Position numbers and translations under genes: made by a program
Part shown: in pieces, positions 60,678 through 64,000 of the stretch
Numbering within the stretch: position 1 is the first letter of the stretch
How the letters are laid out: each line of letters starts with the position of its first letter
Notes under the pieces: generated by a model
The model's database searches: none
What the model was told of the DNA's origin: nothing
Seen by the model: only the letters and a program-made list of their open reading frames with translations
Origin: Chitinophaga sp.
GTDB taxonomy: Bacteria; Bacteroidota; Bacteroidia; Chitinophagales; Chitinophagaceae
DNA: 64,000 bases
Direction: 5' to 3'
Assembly (NCBI RefSeq): GCF_019236475.1
Contig: NZ_JAFAIX010000006.1
Coordinates: 62,001 to 126,000, forward strand

Positions 60678-61934
60678 ATGAAAACTGAAAAAGTCGATGT
60701 GCTGGTTATTGGTGCTGGTCCTGCGGGATCAGTAGCCGCATCCATTATTCACCAGGCTGGTTATAAGGTGAAAGTTGTAGAAAAACTGACATTTCCGCGT
60801 TTTGTGATCGGAGAGAGCTTACTCCCTCGATGCATGGACGCACTGCAGGAAGCCAAATTCATTGATGCGATCAAAGAAAAAGGATTCCAGCAGAAGTATG
60901 GCGCCAAGTTCGTAAAAGGAGACAAAATATGTGACTTTACGTTCAAAGAGCAACATACAGCAGGATGGACCTGGACTTGGCAGGTAACGCGGGCCGACTT
61001 CGACAAAACCCTTGCTGATACAGTAGAAAGCATGGGTGTCCCCGTTTCATACGAGACAACGGTAACGGATATACGATTTAATGGATCTGATTCTGTGACC
61101 ACCGTTGAGGATAAAGACGGTAACAAATCACAGGTTGAAGCCCGTTTTATTGTGGATGGAAGTGGGTATGGTCGTGTGATCCCGAAGCTGTTTAACCTGG
61201 AAAAAAATTCCAACCTACAGCCGAGGAAAGCATTGTTTGCACATACGGTAGACAGACGTCGTTCTATGGCGGATGAGCCTAACCGTATCACGGCAGTAGT
61301 ACATAAGAAAGGCACATGGATCTGGATTATTCCATTTTCCACTGGTGTAACCAGTCTTGGATTTGTGGGAGACCCGGAGTTCTTTGAACAATACCCTGGC
61401 ACCGATGAAGAGAAATATCGTGCATTGCTGGAAGCAGAACCCTATACCAGGGAGCGTTTCCGCGATGTAGAACTGGTGTTTGAACCAAGAATTCTGCAAT
61501 CATGGTCCGCTACTACCGATAAATTTTATGGAGACGGCTATGTATTGACAGGAAATGTAACAGAATTTTTAGACCCGATTTTCTCTTCTGGCGTAACTTT
61601 GGCATGTGTGTCTAGTCAGACGGCCGCCAAGCTGGTTATCCGTAAATTGAAAGGAGAGCAAGTGGATTGGGAGAAAGAGTACATGGAACCTACCATGCAA
61701 GGGGTGAATACTTTCCGTTCATATGTAATGGCTTGGTATGAAGGTACCCTCGATACCATTTTCTTCTGTGAGAATCCGGATCCTGAAATCAAAGGAAAAA
61801 TCTGCTCTGTGCTGGCGGGCTACGTATGGGACCAATCTAACCCATTCGTAACCAATCATGATACGGCTTTGAAACGTCTGGCGCGCACGATCGAATTAAC
61901 GGAGAAATTAAAAAGCGGTTCATCAGTTGAGTAA
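60678..61934 (+). CDS. Flavin-dependent halogenase-like oxidoreductase
   Basis: FAD-binding VLVIGAGPAGSVAAS (8-22) is followed by FPRFVIGESLLPR, Lys73 in QQKYGAKF, and two halogenase marks: W214-I-W-I-I-P219, fitting the WxWxIP motif that distinguishes halogenases from monooxygenases, and FLDPIFSSG (297-305), fitting FxxPxxSxG. Length (418 aa) suits phenol-acting halogenases that work on carrier-bound substrates. Chlorinated flexirubins are known from Chitinophaga-type bacteria, so ring chlorination of the pigment is a reasonable role. The alternative is a geranylgeranyl-reductase-like flavoenzyme. Confidence 0.85.
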   Translation: MKTEKVDVLVIGAGPAGSVAASIIHQAGYKVKVVEKLTFPRFVIGESLLPRCMDALQEAKFIDAIKEKGFQQKYGAKFVKGDKICDFTFKEQHTAGWTWTWQVTRADFDKTLADTVESMGVPVSYETTVTDIRFNGSDSVTTVEDKDGNKSQVEARFIVDGSGYGRVIPKLFNLEKNSNLQPRKALFAHTVDRRRSMADEPNRITAVVHKKGTWIWIIPFSTGVTSLGFVGDPEFFEQYPGTDEEKYRALLEAEPYTRERFRDVELVFEPRILQSWSATTDKFYGDGYVLTGNVTEFLDPIFSSGVTLACVSSQTAAKLVIRKLKGEQVDWEKEYMEPTMQGVNTFRSYVMAWYEGTLDTIFFCENPDPEIKGKICSVLAGYVWDQSNPFVTNHDTALKRLARTIELTEKLKSGSSVE

Positions 61935-62526
61935 TAAAGCATATATAACAGGTACCTGTATTATCAGAAACAATGGCATCTTCCATAACGGTCAACTCGT
62001 TTGGGAGGCGCCAGGCGCAGAGTTGCAAGAATTTCTCAGAGGGGCATATGATCATTTTTCTGGTCAGTATCCGAAGTTCCATAAAATGGACCCACTGAGC
62101 AAACTAGGATGGCTGGCGGCAGAAGTACTGCTGAAAGACAATCCTGTCCTGCAATTGCCAAAAGAAGCGGTGGGCATGATGTTGTCCAACCGCAGTGCCA
62201 GTCTGGATACAGATATTCGCTATTATGCCACCGTAAAGGATATTGCAAGCCCAGCTCTGTTTGTATACACGCTTCCTAATATTGTAATGGGGGAGATATG
62301 TATCAGACATGGTTTTAAGGGGGAGAATACATTTTTCGTATCTGAACAGTTCGATACAGCTTTGCTATCGGCTTATCCGACGGAACTTCTGTCCACAACA
62401 CCTTTACAGGCTTGCCTGGTAGCATGGGTGGAAGTGATGGAACAGGATTATGAAGTCATCATGGTATTAGTGGAGAGAAATGGACAGCAGCCGCTGGACA
62501 AAGAAAGTCTGGATGCAATTCGCTGA
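61927..62526 (+). CDS. Ketosynthase-like protein lacking the catalytic half, 199 aa
   Basis: TTG start at 61927 overlaps the halogenase stop. The protein resembles the N-terminal half of ketosynthases (KAYITGTCIIRNNGIFHNG; YPKFHKMDPLSKLGWLAAEVLL) of the ketoacyl-synt_2 type and ends before any histidine motifs. There is no Cys in a TACS-like context. Such short proteins occur in aryl-polyene clusters, probably as partner subunits or scaffold. It is not a decayed gene: the frame is open and tightly spaced in the operon. Confidence 0.8.
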   Translation: MSNKAYITGTCIIRNNGIFHNGQLVWEAPGAELQEFLRGAYDHFSGQYPKFHKMDPLSKLGWLAAEVLLKDNPVLQLPKEAVGMMLSNRSASLDTDIRYYATVKDIASPALFVYTLPNIVMGEICIRHGFKGENTFFVSEQFDTALLSAYPTELLSTTPLQACLVAWVEVMEQDYEVIMVLVERNGQQPLDKESLDAIR

Positions 62527-62578
62527 ATGGCTGTCTCCCGAAATACTTAAAAAAGTAAAAAATTAAAATATATAAAAC

Positions 62579-62845
62579 GTGGAAAAGTTGATGTCGGATC
62601 TGAAATCGCAGATCGTTGAACAATTGAATTTGCAGGAAGTGAAACCGGAAGATATCGGAAATGATGATCCATTATTCAAAACCGGTCTGGGCCTCGATTC
62701 TATCGATGCGCTGGAACTGATCGTTCTGTTGCAGCAGCATTACAACATCCGCATTGCCAACCCTGAACAGGGCCCTGAAATATTCCACTCCATCCGTACG
62801 ATGGCAGAATTTATCACCGCTCAACAACAAAAACAGCAGGCATGA
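62579..62845 (+). CDS. Acyl carrier protein, second of the cluster, 88 aa
   Basis: GTG start at 62579; an ATG at 62591 would make it four residues shorter. Phosphopantetheine serine Ser41 lies in GLGLDSIDALELIVLL, the classic context. It differs clearly from the first carrier (85 aa, DLDSLDYID), so the two may serve different stages. Stop overlaps the next ketosynthase as ATGA. Confidence 0.94.
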   Translation: MEKLMSDLKSQIVEQLNLQEVKPEDIGNDDPLFKTGLGLDSIDALELIVLLQQHYNIRIANPEQGPEIFHSIRTMAEFITAQQQKQQA

Positions 62846-64000
62846 GTGAAAAGGTGTGGATAGCAGGTGGTGGTGTCATCAGCGGCATAGGCATGAATCT
62901 CCAGGAAAACTTGGAGTCGTTCAAGGCTATGCAACCCGGTATGACCGCCATGGAATACCTGCACTCCGTGCATCGTAATACCTTCCCCGTGGCGGAAGTA
63001 AAGGCCGATAATGAACAACTGGCAGATCTGGCGCGTATGCCGGAAAATACCAGTAGAACTGCATTACTCAGCCTGATTGCCGCCAGGGAAGCCTGGAAAT
63101 CTACCGGACTGGCAGATATTTCCCAGTACCGAGTGGGATTGGTATCCGCCAATACTGTGGGAGGTATGGACAAAACGGAAGATTTCTTCAATACCTTCCT
63201 TTCTCATCCACAAGGTGGACGGCTACATCAGGTGGTGAACCATGAATGCGGCGCAGTAACGGAACTCGTAGCAGATGCGATGGGCATTCGTCATCATATC
63301 TCTACTATCAGCACTGCCTGCTCTTCTGCGGCCAATGCATTGATGTATGGCGCAAGACTAATCCGCAACAAAATTGTGGATATCGTTATTGCTGGTGGTA
63401 CTGATTCGCTGACAAGGTTTACCCTCAATGGTTTTAACACGTTGATGATCCTGGATCAGCAGCCATGTCGGCCATTTGATGAAACCCGCACTGGGCTGAA
63501 TTTGGGAGAAGGCGCAGGATATGTGGTCCTTGTTTCGGATTCGCTGTTGGCGCATATTCATCCATGGGCGCGACTCAGCGGTTTCGCCAATGCGAACGAT
63601 GCTTATCACCAGACCGCCTCTTCCCCTGATGGAACAGGTAATTATCTGGCCATGAAGGGTGCGTTGGATATGGCAGGACTGCAACCGCACCATATCGATT
63701 ACATTAACTTGCATGGCACTGGTACACAAAACAATGATGTGTCTGAAGGCATTGCGATCAATCGTTTGTTTGCACCGCATTTTCCTGCGATGAGCTCCAC
63801 GAAATCCTTTACAGGACATACGCTTGGCGCCAGCGGAGGAATTGAAGCCGTTTACTCGGCACTGGCACTCCGGGAAGGAATTATCTACCCGAATGCCCGT
63901 TTCCAGCAGCAGATGAAAGAATTGCCTTTTGCACCGGCAACCACATTTAGTACTGGTAATGACCTGCATCATGTCATGTCCAATTCATTTGGCTTTGGTG
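62842..64000 (+). CDS. Beta-ketoacyl-ACP synthase, third of the cluster, C-terminus outside the window
   Basis: ATGA overlap with the carrier gene fixes the start at 62842. The visible 386 codons hold the full triad: Cys160 (STACSSAAN), His291 (NLHGTGTQNND) and His326 (FTGHTLGASG), plus the terminal SNSFGFG motif that marks the last few residues of the fold, so only about 20 residues are missing. An aryl-polyene-type elongating ketosynthase is likely. The pigment cluster continues beyond the window. Confidence 0.93.
   Translation, partial: MSEKVWIAGGGVISGIGMNLQENLESFKAMQPGMTAMEYLHSVHRNTFPVAEVKADNEQLADLARMPENTSRTALLSLIAAREAWKSTGLADISQYRVGLVSANTVGGMDKTEDFFNTFLSHPQGGRLHQVVNHECGAVTELVADAMGIRHHISTISTACSSAANALMYGARLIRNKIVDIVIAGGTDSLTRFTLNGFNTLMILDQQPCRPFDETRTGLNLGEGAGYVVLVSDSLLAHIHPWARLSGFANANDAYHQTASSPDGTGNYLAMKGALDMAGLQPHHIDYINLHGTGTQNNDVSEGIAINRLFAPHFPAMSSTKSFTGHTLGASGGIEAVYSALALREGIIYPNARFQQQMKELPFAPATTFSTGNDLHHVMSNSFGFG

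Noticed and set aside
63358..63972. Minus-strand frame opposite the last ketosynthase
   Set aside because: Antisense shadow; the ketosynthase motifs in the plus frame are unambiguous.

Overview
The window looks like a chromosomal segment of a Bacteroidota bacterium, most likely a Chitinophagaceae member (Chitinophaga or a close relative). The signs are promoters of the Bacteroidota form (TTTG near -33, TAnnTTTG near -7), an almost complete lack of Shine-Dalgarno sequences, DUF4270, DUF4907, TonB-receptor and LytS/LytTR genes, and a flexirubin-type pigment cluster. I see no rRNA, tRNA, prophage, transposase or CRISPR array.

Layout. 1-2.7 kb (minus strand): a UmuD-like S24 protease, an unknown protein, an SRAP/YedK protein and two unknown proteins, the last cut by the window edge; two similar palindromes precede the umuD-like start. 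2.8-5.6 kb: a methyltransferase-like protein, a 57-bp tandem repeat with a strong terminator behind it, and an ECF sigma factor with a membrane-protein neighbour. 6.1-20.6 kb: a combined his/trp supra-operon, hisGDCB - trpEGDCFBA - hisH-(GNAT)hisA-hisF-hisIE. Each half begins with its own promoter, leader peptide (a run of five His codons, then a run of three Trp codons) and attenuator terminator. The hisA gene is fused in frame to an N-terminal GNAT acetyltransferase domain. 20.6-25.1 kb: two tandem TlpA-like thioredoxins, then a BlaI repressor with two operators and a BlaR1-like M56 protease. 25.1-27.9 kb: a formylglycine-generating-enzyme-like lipoprotein with an 18-bp minisatellite against its stop codon, and a GH1 beta-glucosidase.

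28.1-34.3 kb: a compact five-gene set of ECF sigma factor, membrane anti-sigma-like TPR protein, subtilisin-like protease, TPR-CHAT (caspase-like) protease, and a small Pro/Trp-rich protein of unknown function. Its topology suggests a two-protease system in the cell envelope that feeds into transcription; this is the best candidate in the window for an undescribed system. 34.5-51.6 kb is mostly housekeeping and envelope genes: FadL-like barrel, DUF4270, kelch lipoprotein, DUF4907, LytS/LytTR pair, cysteine desulfurase, TonB receptor, GlmM, LtaS-like enzyme, methyltransferase, PAP2, ZIP and CNNM/HlyC.

51.7-64 kb: the start of a flexirubin/aryl-polyene cluster. Tyrosine ammonia-lyase supplies the coumarate-type starter. 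Ketosynthases, a ketoreductase, a dehydratase and two carrier proteins extend it. A thioesterase, an acyltransferase, an O-methyltransferase and a flavin-dependent halogenase process or decorate it. The cluster continues past the window end.

Three copies of a two-hairpin intergenic element (about 23.0, 38.7 and 44.5 kb) share an invariant hairpin tip, while their lower stems differ in sequence yet stay fully paired. Such covariation points to a dispersed structured element.
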